Source of the DNA: Pseudomonas fluorescens HK44
GTDB taxonomy: Bacteria > Pseudomonadota > Gammaproteobacteria > Pseudomonadales > Pseudomonadaceae
DNA length: 64,000 nucleotides
Assembly (NCBI RefSeq): GCF_000217955.3
Contig: NZ_AFOY02000008.1
Span: 1 to 64,000 of the forward strand
Direction: 5' to 3'
The position numbers and the translations under genes were made by a program. Within the stretch, counting starts at the first letter, position 1; each line of letters begins with the position of its first letter. Below the pieces are notes generated by a model that was given only the letters and a program-made list of their open reading frames with translations, did not search any database and was not told the DNA's origin. Below are positions 28,086 through 37,701 of the stretch, one piece after another.

Positions 28086-28185
28086 CTGGACGAAACTGGC
28101 GAAGATCTTCGTGAAGGCACATCCTGAGATCTGGCCGTTTCGGGGCACCACCGACGCTGCCAGGAAAATCAACGCGGAACTGTAG
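28072..28185 (+). CDS. Possible small ORF or gene scar, 37 codons
   Basis: A TTG-initiated frame overlapping the permease stop by 14 bp, encoding a 37-residue basic peptide (ending ARKINAEL) with a GGGGCGG stretch upstream as a weak ribosome site. I do not recognise it. It fills the interval where a binding-protein gene would be expected, so it may be a remnant. A stem CCCGGC/GCCGGG (28196-28201/28216-28221) follows. Confidence 0.3.
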   Translation: MQQSDWTKLAKIFVKAHPEIWPFRGTTDAARKINAEL

Positions 28186-28255
28186 GCAGATACCTCCCGG
28201 CTAACCGAGAGGCTGGCCGGGACGTTCGCTACATCCACTTGATTGAGAGTCTCTT

Positions 28256-29107
28256 ATGTTTCCCGAAAGCTTCACCTTTTCCATCGCCGACCGGGTCAAC
28301 GTCTGGGTTGATTCGCTGGTCGTCAACTACGGGGATGTGTTCCGCCACATCTCCGACACCTTGCTCTGGGCCATCGTTAACCTCGAGGGCCTGCTGCGCG
28401 CGGCGCCGTGGTGGTTGATGCTGGTGATCGTTGCCGGCATTGCCTGGCACGCAACCCGTAAGCTGGTGACGACGGCGGTGATCGTTGGTTTGCTGTTCCT
28501 GGTGGGCGCTGTCGGCCTCTGGGAAAAGCTCATGCAAACGCTGGCACTGATGCTGGTGGCGACGGTTATTTCGGTGCTGATCGGCATTCCATTGGGCATT
28601 CTGTCGGCGCGCAGCAATCGCCTGCGTTCAGTGCTGATGCCGCTGCTCGACATCATGCAAACCATGCCCAGTTTCGTGTACCTGATTCCGGTGCTGATGC
28701 TGTTCGGTCTGGGCAAGGTCCCGGCGATTTTCGCCACCGTGATCTACGCCGTACCGCCGCTGATTCGCCTGACCGATCTGGGCATTCGCCAGGTCGATCG
28801 CGAAGTCATGGAAGCGATCAACGCCTTCGGTGCCAACCGCTGGCAGCAACTGTTTGGCGTGCAACTGCCGCTGGCGCTGCCGAGCATCATGGCCGGGATC
28901 AACCAGACCACCATGATGGCCCTGTCGATGGTGGTGATCGCTTCGATGATCGGTGCTCGTGGTCTGGGCGAAGACGTGCTGGTGGGGATCCAGACCCTCA
29001 ATGTCGGACGCGGTCTTGAAGCCGGTCTGGCGATCGTGATTCTGGCGGTGGTCATTGACCGCATTACCCAAGCCTACGGTCGGCCACGGCATGAGGTGAG
29101 CCAATGA
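28256..29107 (+). CDS. hutW: ABC transporter permease HutW (ProW-like)
   Basis: A 283-residue integral membrane subunit of a quaternary-amine/histidine-type importer. After an N-terminal amphipathic region come about six spans and the EAA loop EAINAFGANRWQQLFGVQLPLALPS that contacts the ATPase. In pseudomonad hut loci HutXWV is a histidine importer. The stop overlaps hutV by 4 bp (ATGA). No periplasmic binding protein gene lies directly upstream. Confidence 0.88.
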   Translation: MFPESFTFSIADRVNVWVDSLVVNYGDVFRHISDTLLWAIVNLEGLLRAAPWWLMLVIVAGIAWHATRKLVTTAVIVGLLFLVGAVGLWEKLMQTLALMLVATVISVLIGIPLGILSARSNRLRSVLMPLLDIMQTMPSFVYLIPVLMLFGLGKVPAIFATVIYAVPPLIRLTDLGIRQVDREVMEAINAFGANRWQQLFGVQLPLALPSIMAGINQTTMMALSMVVIASMIGARGLGEDVLVGIQTLNVGRGLEAGLAIVILAVVIDRITQAYGRPRHEVSQ

Positions 29108-29928
29108 ACAGCGCCGCCAAGATCGAAGTCAAAAACGTTTTCAAAATTTTCGGTAACCGTTCGGCCGACGCAATGAACATGATCCGACAGAACAAGAGCA
29201 AGGATCAGGTACTGGCCGAGACCGGCTGCGTGATTGGCGTGAATGATCTGTCACTGAGCATCGCTACCGGCGAGATTTTCGTGATCATGGGCCTGTCCGG
29301 TTCCGGCAAGTCGACCCTGGTGCGCCACATCAACCGCCTGATCGACCCGACCAGCGGCGTGATCCTGGTGGACGGCGTGGACATCCTGCAATACGACATG
29401 GACGCGCTGCGCGAATTTCGTCGGCACAAGATCAGCATGGTGTTCCAGAGCTTCGGCCTGTTACCCCACAAGAACGTACTGGACAACGTCGCCTACGGTT
29501 TGAAAGTGCGAGGTGAAAGCAAGCAACTGTGCGCCGAGCGCGCGCAACACTGGATCAACACCGTGGGCCTGCAAGGCTACGAAAACAAATACCCGCATCA
29601 GTTGTCCGGCGGTATGCGTCAGCGTGTGGGCCTGGCCCGTGCTTTGGCTGCGGACACCGACATCATCCTGATGGATGAAGCCTTCAGTGCCCTCGACCCG
29701 CTGATTCGCGCCGAGATGCAGGACCAGTTGCTCGAACTGCAACAGACGCTGCACAAGACCATCGTGTTCATCACCCACGACCTCGATGAAGCCGTGCGCA
29801 TCGGCAACCGGATTGCGATTCTCAAGGATGGGCAATTGATCCAGGTCGGTACGCCGAAAGAGATCCTTCACTCGCCGGCCGATGAATACGTCGACCGGTT
29901 TGTCCAGCGTCGAGCGGCGGTGGTTTAG
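29104..29928 (+). CDS. hutV: ABC transporter ATPase HutV (ProV-like)
   Basis: A 274-residue ATP-binding subunit. Walker A GLSGSGKST, Q-loop FQSFGLLPH, signature LSGGMRQR, Walker B ILMDEAFSALDP and the switch THD are all intact. The extended N-terminal NMIRQNKSKDQVLAETGCVIGV segment is of the ProV/OpuAA type, but the C-terminal CBS domains of ProV are absent, as in HutV. Confidence 0.92.
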   Translation: MNSAAKIEVKNVFKIFGNRSADAMNMIRQNKSKDQVLAETGCVIGVNDLSLSIATGEIFVIMGLSGSGKSTLVRHINRLIDPTSGVILVDGVDILQYDMDALREFRRHKISMVFQSFGLLPHKNVLDNVAYGLKVRGESKQLCAERAQHWINTVGLQGYENKYPHQLSGGMRQRVGLARALAADTDIILMDEAFSALDPLIRAEMQDQLLELQQTLHKTIVFITHDLDEAVRIGNRIAILKDGQLIQVGTPKEILHSPADEYVDRFVQRRAAVV

Positions 29929-29938
29929 GAGAGTTGCC

Positions 29939-29983
29939 ATGTTCCAGACCGAATCGATTTTGAAAGACCCGACACTGATGTAA
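29939..29983 (+). CDS. Possible 14-residue mini-ORF after hutV
   Basis: ATG-initiated frame MFQTESILKDPTLM with TAGGAG ribosome site, 10 bp after hutV and 163 bp before hutH. It may be a leader peptide or the start of a deleted gene; no family recognised. The rest of the gap has only GCTCTT/AAGAGC (30102-30119) as possible stem before hutH. Confidence 0.25.
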   Translation: MFQTESILKDPTLM

Positions 29984-30146
29984 ACCGCGTTACCCAAGCT
30001 GTACTGATTTCTACAAAAGCCAGCGTGCCAAGGCGCCACCCCCCTCAAAAAGCGGGCAGCGACGGACAACGGAGTCATCCGGAGCGTCTGGTTAGTTAAC
30101 CGCTCTTAATATAAAGAGCATAAAAACTCTCAAAAGGAGAATAAAA

Positions 30147-31679
30147 GTGACTGCTCTGAATCTTATCCCTGGCCAACTGAGTCTTGCCCAACTGCGCGCT
30201 GTTTATCAGCAACCGGTCAACGTCCGTCTCGACGACAGTGCATCGGCCCAGATCGAAGCCAGTGTTGCCTGCGTGGAACAGATCCTTGTGGAAAACCGTA
30301 CCGCGTACGGCATCAACACCGGTTTCGGCCTGCTGGCTTCGACCCGCATTGCCAGCGAAGACCTGGAAAACCTCCAGCGCTCGCTGGTGCTGTCCCACGC
30401 TGCCGGTGTTGGCGAGCCGATCAGCGACGCTTTGGTACGTCTGATCATGGTGCTCAAGGTCAACAGCCTGAGCCGTGGTTTCTCCGGCATTCGCCGGGTG
30501 GTGATCGACGCGCTGATCGCCCTGATCAACGCCGAGGTTTACCCGCACATTCCGTTGAAAGGTTCGGTCGGTGCCTCCGGTGACCTGGCGCCTCTGGCTC
30601 ACATGTCGCTGGTGCTGCTGGGCGAAGGCAAGGCCCGCTACAAAGGCCAATGGCTGCAAGCGACCGAAGCACTGGAAGTGGCTGGTCTCAAGCCGCTGAC
30701 TCTGGCGGCCAAAGAAGGTCTGGCGCTGCTCAACGGTACTCAAGTGTCCACCGCTTACGCACTGCGTGGCCTGTTCGAAGGCGAAGACCTGTTCGCGGGT
30801 GCCCTGGCCCTTGGCGGTCTGACCGTTGAAGCGGTGCTGGGCTCGCGCTCGCCATTCGACGCTCGCATCCATGCTGCCCGTGGTCAGAAAGGCCAGATCG
30901 ACGCTGCTGCCGCTTACCGCGACCTGCTGGGTGAACGCAGCGAAGTTTCCGATTCGCACGAGAACTGCGAAAAAGTTCAGGACCCGTACTCGCTGCGTTG
31001 CCAGCCACAAGTCATGGGTGCCTGCCTGACTCAGTTCCGTCAGGCTGCTGAAGTGCTGGCGATCGAAGCCAACGCCGTGTCGGATAACCCGCTGGTCTTC
31101 GCGGCTGAAGGTGACGTGATCTCCGGCGGTAACTTCCACGCCGAACCGGTTGCCATGGCTGCCGACAACATGGCCCTGGCCATCGCTGAAATCGGCTCCC
31201 TGAGCGAGCGTCGCATCTCGCTGATGATGGACAAGCACATGTCGCAACTGCCACCGTTCCTGGTGGCCAACGGTGGCGTGAACTCCGGCTTCATGATCGC
31301 CCAGGTGACCGCAGCAGCTCTGGCCAGCGAAAACAAGGCACTGGCACACCCGCATTCGGTTGACAGCCTGCCGACTTCCGCCAACCAGGAAGACCACGTT
31401 TCCATGGCCCCGGCCGCTGGCAAGCGTCTGTGGGAAATGGCTGAAAACACTCGCGGCGTTCTGGCTGTCGAGTGGCTGGCAGCCTGCCAGGGCCTGGACC
31501 TGCGCGACGGTCTGAAGACTTCGTCGAAACTGGAAAAAGCCCGCAGCACCCTGCGCGCCAAAGTACCGTTCTACGAGAAGGACCGTTTCTTTGCACCGGA
31601 CATCAACGCCGCGAGCGAACTGCTGGCTTCGCGCTGCCTGAATGAGTTGGTGATGGCGAAGTTGCTGCCTAGCCTGTAA
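30147..31679 (+). CDS. hutH: Histidine ammonia-lyase
   Basis: HutH deaminates L-histidine to urocanate, the entry step of the pathway. The 510-residue protein carries the Ala143-Ser144-Gly145 triad in [14 protein letters not shown], which cyclises to the MIO cofactor. The aromatic-lyase fold motifs NTGFGLLA and the C-terminal [20 protein letters not shown] are intact. The GTG start follows AAGGAG. It is followed by a class-A REP pair and then the histidine permease. Confidence 0.98.
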   Translation: MTALNLIPGQLSLAQLRAVYQQPVNVRLDDSASAQIEASVACVEQILVENRTAYGINTGFGLLASTRIASEDLENLQRSLVLSHAAGVGEPISDALVRLIMVLKVNSLSRGFSGIRRVVIDALIALINAEVYPHIPLKGSVGASGDLAPLAHMSLVLLGEGKARYKGQWLQATEALEVAGLKPLTLAAKEGLALLNGTQVSTAYALRGLFEGEDLFAGALALGGLTVEAVLGSRSPFDARIHAARGQKGQIDAAAAYRDLLGERSEVSDSHENCEKVQDPYSLRCQPQVMGACLTQFRQAAEVLAIEANAVSDNPLVFAAEGDVISGGNFHAEPVAMAADNMALAIAEIGSLSERRISLMMDKHMSQLPPFLVANGGVNSGFMIAQVTAAALASENKALAHPHSVDSLPTSANQEDHVSMAPAAGKRLWEMAENTRGVLAVEWLAACQGLDLRDGLKTSSKLEKARSTLRAKVPFYEKDRFFAPDINAASELLASRCLNELVMAKLLPSL

Positions 31680-31686
31680 TGGCCCC

Positions 31687-31750
31687 ATCGCGAGCAGGCT
31701 CGCTCCCACAAGAATTACGCTGAACCTGTGGGAGCGAGCCTGCTCGCGAT
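31687..31750. repeat. Class-A REP pair, outward-facing
   Basis: Reverse REP (31687-31709) and forward REP (31728-31750) with CCCAC arms facing inward over 18 bp; the opposite arrangement from the pairs at 9728, 58275 and 61765. Confidence 0.92.
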
Positions 31751-31766
31751 TCGATTTTGCGTCGAT

Positions 31767-31774
31767 AAGAACAA
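31767..31774 (+). promoter_or_regulatory. Candidate Crc/Hfq CA-motif at hutT
   Basis: AAGAACAA fits AAnAAnAA and is adjacent to the TAAGGA ribosome site of the histidine permease, so Hfq-Crc could block translation. Confidence 0.45.
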
Positions 31775-31787
31775 CTAAGGACGAGAA

Positions 31788-33194
31788 ATGCAAAAGCCAG
31801 CAAACGGCTTGAAACGCGGGCTATCTGCCCGACATATTCGCTTCATGGCACTGGGGTCGGCGATCGGCACCGGGCTGTTTTACGGTTCTGCCTCGGCCAT
31901 CCAGATGGCCGGTCCTGCGGTGCTGCTTGCGTACCTGATCGGTGGCGCAGCGGTGTTCATGGTCATGCGCGCCCTTGGCGAAATGGCTGTGCACAACCCG
32001 GTGGCAGGTTCTTTCGGTCAATACGCCAGCACTTACCTGGGACCGATGGCAGGCTTCATTCTAGGGTGGACCTACGCCTTTGAAATGGTCATCGTCGGCA
32101 TGGCCGACGTCACTGCGTTCGGTATTTACATGGGCTTCTGGTTCCCGGAAGTCTCTCGCTGGATTTGGGTATTGGGCGTCGTTTCCATCGTCGGCGGCTT
32201 GAACCTGTGCAACGTCAAAGTCTTCGGTGAAATGGAGTTCTGGCTGTCGCTGCTCAAGGTCGCCGCCATCGTTGCGATGATCCTCGGGGGCTTCGGCATC
32301 ATGCTGTTCGGTATCAGCACGGCCCCTGGCCAAGTGACCGACATCAGCAACCTCTGGACCCAAGGCGGCTTCATGCCCAATGGCATGGGCGGTCTGATCG
32401 CTTCGTTCGCGGTGGTGATGTTTGCGTTTGGCGGTATTGAAATCATCGGCGTCACCGCGGGTGAGGCCAAAGACCCGCAGCACGTGCTGCCTCGTGCAAT
32501 CAACGCCGTACCGTTGCGGATTCTGCTGTTCTACGTGCTGACGATGGTGGTGCTGATGTCGATCTTTCCTTGGCAGCAGATCGGTAACCAGGGCAGCCCG
32601 TTCGTGCAGATCTTCGATAAGCTGGGGATCAGTTCGGCGGCCACCATCCTTAATATTGTGGTGATTACGGCGGCGATTTCGGCAATCAACAGTGACATCT
32701 TCGGCGCTGGCCGCATGATGTTCGGTCTGGCCCAGCAAGGGCACGCACCGAAGGGCTTCGCCCGCCTGTCGCGCAATGGCGTGCCGTGGATGACCGTGGT
32801 GGTGATGAGCGTTGCGCTGCTGCTGGGCGTATTGCTGAACTACCTGATCCCGGAAAACGTGTTTCTGCTGATCGCGTCCATTGCGACCTTTGCTACCGTC
32901 TGGGTCTGGCTGATGATTTTGTTCACTCAAGTGGCGATGCGTCGTTCCATGACGCCTGAGCAAGTCGCGCAGCTGAAATTCCCGGTACCGTTCTGGCCGT
33001 ATGCGCCGATGGCGGCAATTGCCTTCATGCTGTTTGTCTTCGGCGTGCTGGGTTATTTCCCGGATACCCAAGCGGCGCTGATCGTTGGCGTGGTCTGGAT
33101 CGTGTTGCTGGTGCTGGCCTATCTGACGTGGGTCAAACCGGCGGCAGGGCAGGCGGCCCTGGTCGCGCGTGATCCATCTTTTTCTCATCGATAA
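31788..33194 (+). CDS. hutT: Amino-acid permease HutT, probable histidine transporter
   Basis: A 468-residue, 12-span protein of the amino acid-polyamine-organocation superfamily (AAT family, ProY-like). The signature [23 protein letters not shown] at the first span and the [13 protein letters not shown] motif after span 6 ([20 protein letters not shown]) are typical. Its position between hutH and hutI supports histidine as the substrate, as shown for HutTh in P. fluorescens. Confidence 0.9.
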   Translation: MQKPANGLKRGLSARHIRFMALGSAIGTGLFYGSASAIQMAGPAVLLAYLIGGAAVFMVMRALGEMAVHNPVAGSFGQYASTYLGPMAGFILGWTYAFEMVIVGMADVTAFGIYMGFWFPEVSRWIWVLGVVSIVGGLNLCNVKVFGEMEFWLSLLKVAAIVAMILGGFGIMLFGISTAPGQVTDISNLWTQGGFMPNGMGGLIASFAVVMFAFGGIEIIGVTAGEAKDPQHVLPRAINAVPLRILLFYVLTMVVLMSIFPWQQIGNQGSPFVQIFDKLGISSAATILNIVVITAAISAINSDIFGAGRMMFGLAQQGHAPKGFARLSRNGVPWMTVVVMSVALLLGVLLNYLIPENVFLLIASIATFATVWVWLMILFTQVAMRRSMTPEQVAQLKFPVPFWPYAPMAAIAFMLFVFGVLGYFPDTQAALIVGVVWIVLLVLAYLTWVKPAAGQAALVARDPSFSHR

Positions 33195-33210
33195 CTAACG
33201 GAGGCCTCGG

Positions 33211-34416
33211 ATGAAAACTCTCTGGCAACACTGCCACGTTGCAAGCATGGCGCAGGGCACTTACTCGATCATCGAGGATGCCGCCATCGTGACGTCAGGA
33301 GCGCACATTGAGTGGATCGGCCCACGTAGCGAGCTGCCGTCCGGCGAATACCCCGAGGTTCATGACCTCGCGGGGGCCTGGGTTACCCCGGGCCTGATCG
33401 ACTGCCACACCCACACGGTGTTCGGCGGCAACCGCAGCGGCGAGTTCGAGCAGCGCCTGCAAGGCGTGAGCTACGCAGAAATCGCCGCGGCCGGTGGCGG
33501 CATCGCCAGCACCGTACGCGCCACGCGCGCGGCGACCGAGGACGAGCTGTTCGCCAGTGCGAAGAAACGTCTGAAAAGCTTGCTGCGTGACGGCGTGACC
33601 AGCATCGAGATGAAATCCGGTTATGGCCTCGACCTCGCCAGTGAGCGGAAGATCCTGCGGGTGATCCGTCGCCTCGGCGCCGAACTGCCGGTCAGTGTGC
33701 GCAGCACCTGCCTGGCCGCTCACGCCTTGCCGCCAGAGTACGCCGACCGCGCCGACGACTACATCGAGCATATCTGCAGTGAAATGCTGCCGGCGCTGGC
33801 CGCCGAAGGCTTGGTGGATGCGGTGGATGCGTTCTGCGAATACCTGGCGTTTTCGCCAGCGCAGGTCGAGCGGGTGTTCGTCGTGGCGCAGCAACTCGGT
33901 TTGCCGGTGAAGCTGCATGCCGAGCAACTGTCGTCCTTGCACGGCTCCAGCCTGGCGGCGCGTTATCACGCGTTGTCGGCCGATCATCTGGAGTTCATGA
34001 CCGAAGACGACGCCATCGCCATGGCCGCCTCCGGCACTGTTGCCGTGTTGCTGCCGGGGGCCTTCTACTTCCTGCGGGAAACCCAGTTACCGCCGATGGA
34101 TGCCTTGCGCAAGCACGGGGTGAAAATCGCCATCGCCAGCGACCTCAACCCCGGCACCTCGCCGGCGCTGTCGGTTCGGTTGATGTTGAACATGGCCTGC
34201 ACCTGTTTGCGCATGACCCCGGAAGAGGCGCTGGCCGGCGCGACCATTCACGCCGCCACGGCATTGGGCATGGAGCGCACCCACGGTTCGCTCGAAGTCG
34301 GCAAAGTCGCTGACTTCGTGGCCTGGCAGATCGATCGTCCAGCCGACCTGTCGTACTGGTTGGGCGGTGACCTGGAAAAACGCGTCGTGCGTCACGGCGT
34401 TGAAGTCGAGTTATAG
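33211..34416 (+). CDS. hutI: Imidazolonepropionase
   Basis: HutI hydrolyses 4-imidazolone-5-propionate to N-formimino-glutamate. The 401-residue amidohydrolase has the metal motif [10 protein letters not shown], the substrate region [16 protein letters not shown] and SADHLE histidines, and [10 protein letters not shown] carrying the active-site Asp. It is 16 bp after hutT and 10 bp before hutG. Confidence 0.97.
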   Translation: MKTLWQHCHVASMAQGTYSIIEDAAIVTSGAHIEWIGPRSELPSGEYPEVHDLAGAWVTPGLIDCHTHTVFGGNRSGEFEQRLQGVSYAEIAAAGGGIASTVRATRAATEDELFASAKKRLKSLLRDGVTSIEMKSGYGLDLASERKILRVIRRLGAELPVSVRSTCLAAHALPPEYADRADDYIEHICSEMLPALAAEGLVDAVDAFCEYLAFSPAQVERVFVVAQQLGLPVKLHAEQLSSLHGSSLAARYHALSADHLEFMTEDDAIAMAASGTVAVLLPGAFYFLRETQLPPMDALRKHGVKIAIASDLNPGTSPALSVRLMLNMACTCLRMTPEEALAGATIHAATALGMERTHGSLEVGKVADFVAWQIDRPADLSYWLGGDLEKRVVRHGVEVEL

Positions 34417-34426
34417 GAGAACGGTT

Positions 34427-35227
34427 GTGGATAAGGTTCTGAACTTCAAACAAGGCCGGGTGCCGCTGCTGATCAGCATGCCTCACGCTGGCGTGCGTCT
34501 GACGCCTGCGGTTGAAGCCGGTTTGATCCCTGAGGCACAAAGCCTGCCGGACACTGACTGGCATATTCCCACGCTCTACGAATTTGCCGCCGAGCTGGGC
34601 GCCAGCACCCTGGCCGCCGAATATTCGCGGTTCGTCATCGACCTCAACCGGCCGTCTGACGACAAGCCGTTGTACGTCGGTGCGACGACGGGCCTGTACC
34701 CGGCGACATTGTTCGACGGCGTGCCGTTGTTCCGCGAAGGGCTGGAGCCGTCTGCACAGGAGCGTGCAACGTACCTGGAGAAAGTCTGGACGCCGTACCA
34801 CAACACCTTGCAGCAAGAACTGGCGCGGCTGAAAGCCGAGTTCGGTTATGCACTGTTGTTCGATGCGCACTCGATTCGCTCGGTGATCCCGCACCTGTTC
34901 GACGGCAAACTGCCGGACTTCAACCTCGGCACTTTCAACGGCGCCAGTTGCGATCCACAGTTGGCCAGTCAGCTGGAAGCCATCTGCGCCCGGCACACGG
35001 ATTACAGCCATGTGCTCAACGGGCGCTTCAAGGGCGGCCACATCACCCGTCATTACGGCAATCCGGCCGAAAACATCCATGCGGTGCAGTTGGAGTTGGG
35101 GCAGTGCACTTACATGGAAGAGGTCGAACCGTTCCGCTATCGGCCTGACCTGGCGGCACCGACGCAGGTGGTGCTCAAGGAGTTGCTGCAAGGGTTGTTG
35201 GCCTGGGGGCAGAAACACTACGCCTGA
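34427..35227 (+). CDS. hutG: N-formylglutamate deformylase
   Basis: HutG hydrolyses N-formyl-glutamate to glutamate and formate, ending the pathway. The 266-residue protein is of the N-formylglutamate amidohydrolase family, with LISMPHAGVRL near the N-terminus, RFVIDLNRP, LLFDAHSIRS and NGRFKGGHITRHYG. I chose the GTG at 34427 (MDKVLNFKQGRV) after AGGAGA; the longer open frame overlaps hutI. Confidence 0.96.
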   Translation: MDKVLNFKQGRVPLLISMPHAGVRLTPAVEAGLIPEAQSLPDTDWHIPTLYEFAAELGASTLAAEYSRFVIDLNRPSDDKPLYVGATTGLYPATLFDGVPLFREGLEPSAQERATYLEKVWTPYHNTLQQELARLKAEFGYALLFDAHSIRSVIPHLFDGKLPDFNLGTFNGASCDPQLASQLEAICARHTDYSHVLNGRFKGGHITRHYGNPAENIHAVQLELGQCTYMEEVEPFRYRPDLAAPTQVVLKELLQGLLAWGQKHYA

Positions 35228-35236
35228 CACTATCTT

Positions 35237-35367
35237 GTGGCGAGGGAGCTTGCTCCCGCTCAACTGCGCAGCAGTTGCAAAGCCTGCCAGTCGGATCTTG
35301 CAGATACTGAGAGGTGGCTGTTTTCAGGGCCGCTTCGCGGCCCAGCGGGAGCAAGCTCCCTCGCCAC
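35237..35367. repeat. Class-B REP pair (REPIN)
   Basis: Inverted class-B palindromes at 35237-35259 and 35345-35367, immediately after the last hut gene. Confidence 0.92.
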
Positions 35368-35506
35368 AACGATCGGTTGCTGTCGCCACCGTGCAAGACA
35401 CGGTCGCCTCAGGGCGTTTTTGTCGCTTAGACGCTGCGTAACGTTGTGGACACGGTGCACGAAGACACCGGGCCCACAATAACCAGCTGCCGAGCGAGCC
35501 TTCCCG

Positions 35507-36451
35507 ATGAAACGACTGTCCAACCGCTGTCTGTTAATCCTTACCGGCACCGCACTTCTAAGCGCCAACACCTTTGCCAGCGAACCGGCGTCCTGCCAAT
35601 CCGTGCGCATGGGCGTGGTCAACTGGACCGACGTGATCGCCACCAGTGGCATGGCCGATGTCTTGCTCAACGGGCTTGGCTACGAAAGCAAGCAAACCAG
35701 CGCCGTGCAGCAAATCATCTTCGCCGGCATCCGCGACAAACGCCTGGATATCTTCCTCGGCTACTGGAAGCCCGCGATGGACAAGAACATCGCGCCGTTC
35801 ATCGCCGCCAATCAGCTCAAAGTCATGGACAAGCCCAGCCTGTCTGATGCCCAGGCCACCCTCGCGGTGCCTGACTATGTCGCGGCAGCGGGCCTGAAAA
35901 CCTTCGGCGATATCGCCAGATTCAAAGACCAGTTGGGTGGCAAGATCTATGGCATCGAGCCGGGCAGCGGCGCCAACACCACGATCAAAACCATGATCGA
36001 GACCAATCACTTCGGTCTCAAGGACTTCAAGCTGATCGAATCCGGCGAAGCCGGCATGCTTGCCGCCGTGCAGCGGGCGGTCAATCGCAAGGAGTTCGTG
36101 GTGTTCGTCGGCTGGACCCCGCATCCAATGAACATCAACATGAAGATCAACTACCTGACGGGCAGCGAGGATGTGTACGGCCCTGACGAAGGTGCGGCGA
36201 CGGTTTCGACCGTGACCGCGCCGGATTATGCCCAGCGTTGCCCGAACGTGAACCGTCTGTTGGAAAACCTGACGTTCACCGCCGCTCAGGAAAGCCAGTT
36301 GATGGTGCCGATCATGGAGCGCAAGACCGCACAGGAAGTCGCCCGGCAATGGCTGCGTGACCATCCCGAGGATCTTCAGCGCTGGTTGGCGGGTGTCAGC
36401 AGTTTCGATGGCAAGGACGGTGTGAAGGCGGTACAGGCCAGCCTGAAATAG
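35507..36451 (+). CDS. Choline/quaternary-amine ABC substrate-binding protein
   Basis: A 314-residue periplasmic protein with signal peptide (CLLILTGTALLSANTFA) and an OpuAC-type fold. The residues NWTD, GYWKP and GWTPHPMN correspond to the aromatic cage and Asp of ChoX-like choline-binding proteins, so choline or a betaine is the likely ligand. No permease or ATPase is adjacent in an obvious operon, like the orphan binding proteins that share the CbcWV core in pseudomonads. Pairing with HutWV is possible on proximity but not favoured by the binding-site motif. Confidence 0.82.
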   Translation: MKRLSNRCLLILTGTALLSANTFASEPASCQSVRMGVVNWTDVIATSGMADVLLNGLGYESKQTSAVQQIIFAGIRDKRLDIFLGYWKPAMDKNIAPFIAANQLKVMDKPSLSDAQATLAVPDYVAAAGLKTFGDIARFKDQLGGKIYGIEPGSGANTTIKTMIETNHFGLKDFKLIESGEAGMLAAVQRAVNRKEFVVFVGWTPHPMNINMKINYLTGSEDVYGPDEGAATVSTVTAPDYAQRCPNVNRLLENLTFTAAQESQLMVPIMERKTAQEVARQWLRDHPEDLQRWLAGVSSFDGKDGVKAVQASLK

Positions 36452-36475
36452 GCCTGAAGGCCAACACAAGAACCT

Positions 36476-36605
36476 GTGGCGAGGGAGCTTGCTCCCGCTC
36501 GGCCGCGAAGCGGTCGTAATCCGGCAATCGCGTGCTCTCTGGATACTCGCGGTGGTTGATTTTAGGGTCGCTTCGCAACCCAGCGGGAGCAAGCTCCCTC
36601 GCCAC
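36476..36605. repeat. Class-B REP pair (REPIN)
   Basis: Inverted class-B palindromes at 36476-36498 and 36583-36605 between the binding-protein gene and the esterase gene. Confidence 0.92.
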
Positions 36606-36661
36606 AGGGTTTGTCCAGGCCCTGAGTGGTCTGACTCCGTTGCTACCCAGGTCATTCCAGC

Positions 36662-37597
36662 ATGTCCGACTACCCGCTTTCACCGCAGCTCTCGGCATTT
36701 GTCGAGAGAACCCTCAGCTTCAACAGTCCTGACGGCAGCCTGGACGGGCTGCGTCAGGCTTACAGTCAAATGTGCCGGGCATTTACCCCGGCTCGCCCGG
36801 ACGGGCTGGAGGTCGCCGACTTTACGCTGGAAGGCGTTCGCGTCCGGTCCTACCGGCCAGCGGTTGCACCGCCGGATTCGGGTTGGCCGTGCATCCTTTA
36901 TCTGCACGGCGGTGGCTGGGTGGTGGGGGATCTGGACTCGCACGACTTCATCTGCACCGAGTTGTCGGCGGTTTTGCGTGTGCTGGTGATTGCCGTCGAT
37001 TACCGACTGGCGCCGGAGCATCCATTTCCGGCGGCGTTCGATGACTGCCTGAGCGTCTGGCGAGCGCTGTGCGCGGGCGCGAGCCCGTTTGCGCTGGACG
37101 CGATGCGGATGCTGGTGGCCGGTGACAGCGCCGGCGGCAATCTTGCCGCCGCGTTGTGCCTGGCATTGCGCGACCGGGGCGAGCGCTTGCCCTGCGCTCA
37201 GGTGCTGATCTACCCAGGACTGGGCGGTGACGCCAGGCTTCCATCGCGCAGCGAATGTGCTGATGCGCCGCTACTCAGCAGCAGCGACTTGGACGGCTAT
37301 CACGCGTTGTATTTGCGCGGTACGCGGCACCCGTCTGCCTACGCCATGCCATTGCTCGCCGATGATTTCAGCGGTTTGCCAGCGACGATGATCGCCGTCG
37401 CGCAGTTCGACCCGCTACGCGACGACGGCGTCAGTTATGCCCGGCGACTTGAAGCCGCAGGGGGCGAGGTCAACCTGTATTCGGGCAAAGGGTTGATTCA
37501 CGGGTGTTTGCGGGGCCGGGGCGAGGTCGCGGAAGTGGATCGGCTCTATGAAAACCTGTTGGCGTATTTGCATCGGTTTCTTGTAAGCGAAGTCTGA
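36662..37597 (+). CDS. HSL-family alpha/beta hydrolase (esterase)
   Basis: A 311-residue cytoplasmic hydrolase of the hormone-sensitive-lipase (bHSL, family IV) group. The oxyanion motif LHGGGW is followed by the nucleophile elbow GDSAGGN, the catalytic Asp in QFDPLRDDG and His in LIHGCL. The substrate is unknown; family members cleave short acyl esters. Many CDS in this group have a helical cap at the N-terminus, here residues 1-40. Confidence 0.9.
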   Translation: MSDYPLSPQLSAFVERTLSFNSPDGSLDGLRQAYSQMCRAFTPARPDGLEVADFTLEGVRVRSYRPAVAPPDSGWPCILYLHGGGWVVGDLDSHDFICTELSAVLRVLVIAVDYRLAPEHPFPAAFDDCLSVWRALCAGASPFALDAMRMLVAGDSAGGNLAAALCLALRDRGERLPCAQVLIYPGLGGDARLPSRSECADAPLLSSSDLDGYHALYLRGTRHPSAYAMPLLADDFSGLPATMIAVAQFDPLRDDGVSYARRLEAAGGEVNLYSGKGLIHGCLRGRGEVAEVDRLYENLLAYLHRFLVSEV

Positions 37598-37701
37598 TTT
37601 TTTGCGGGCATGCTCATTCACGTAATTCGGGTTTATGATGCCGGACGGCAGAATAATTGAAGTCCCCCCAGGGATGAACTCGACCCCTTACGGAGCGCGC
37701 A

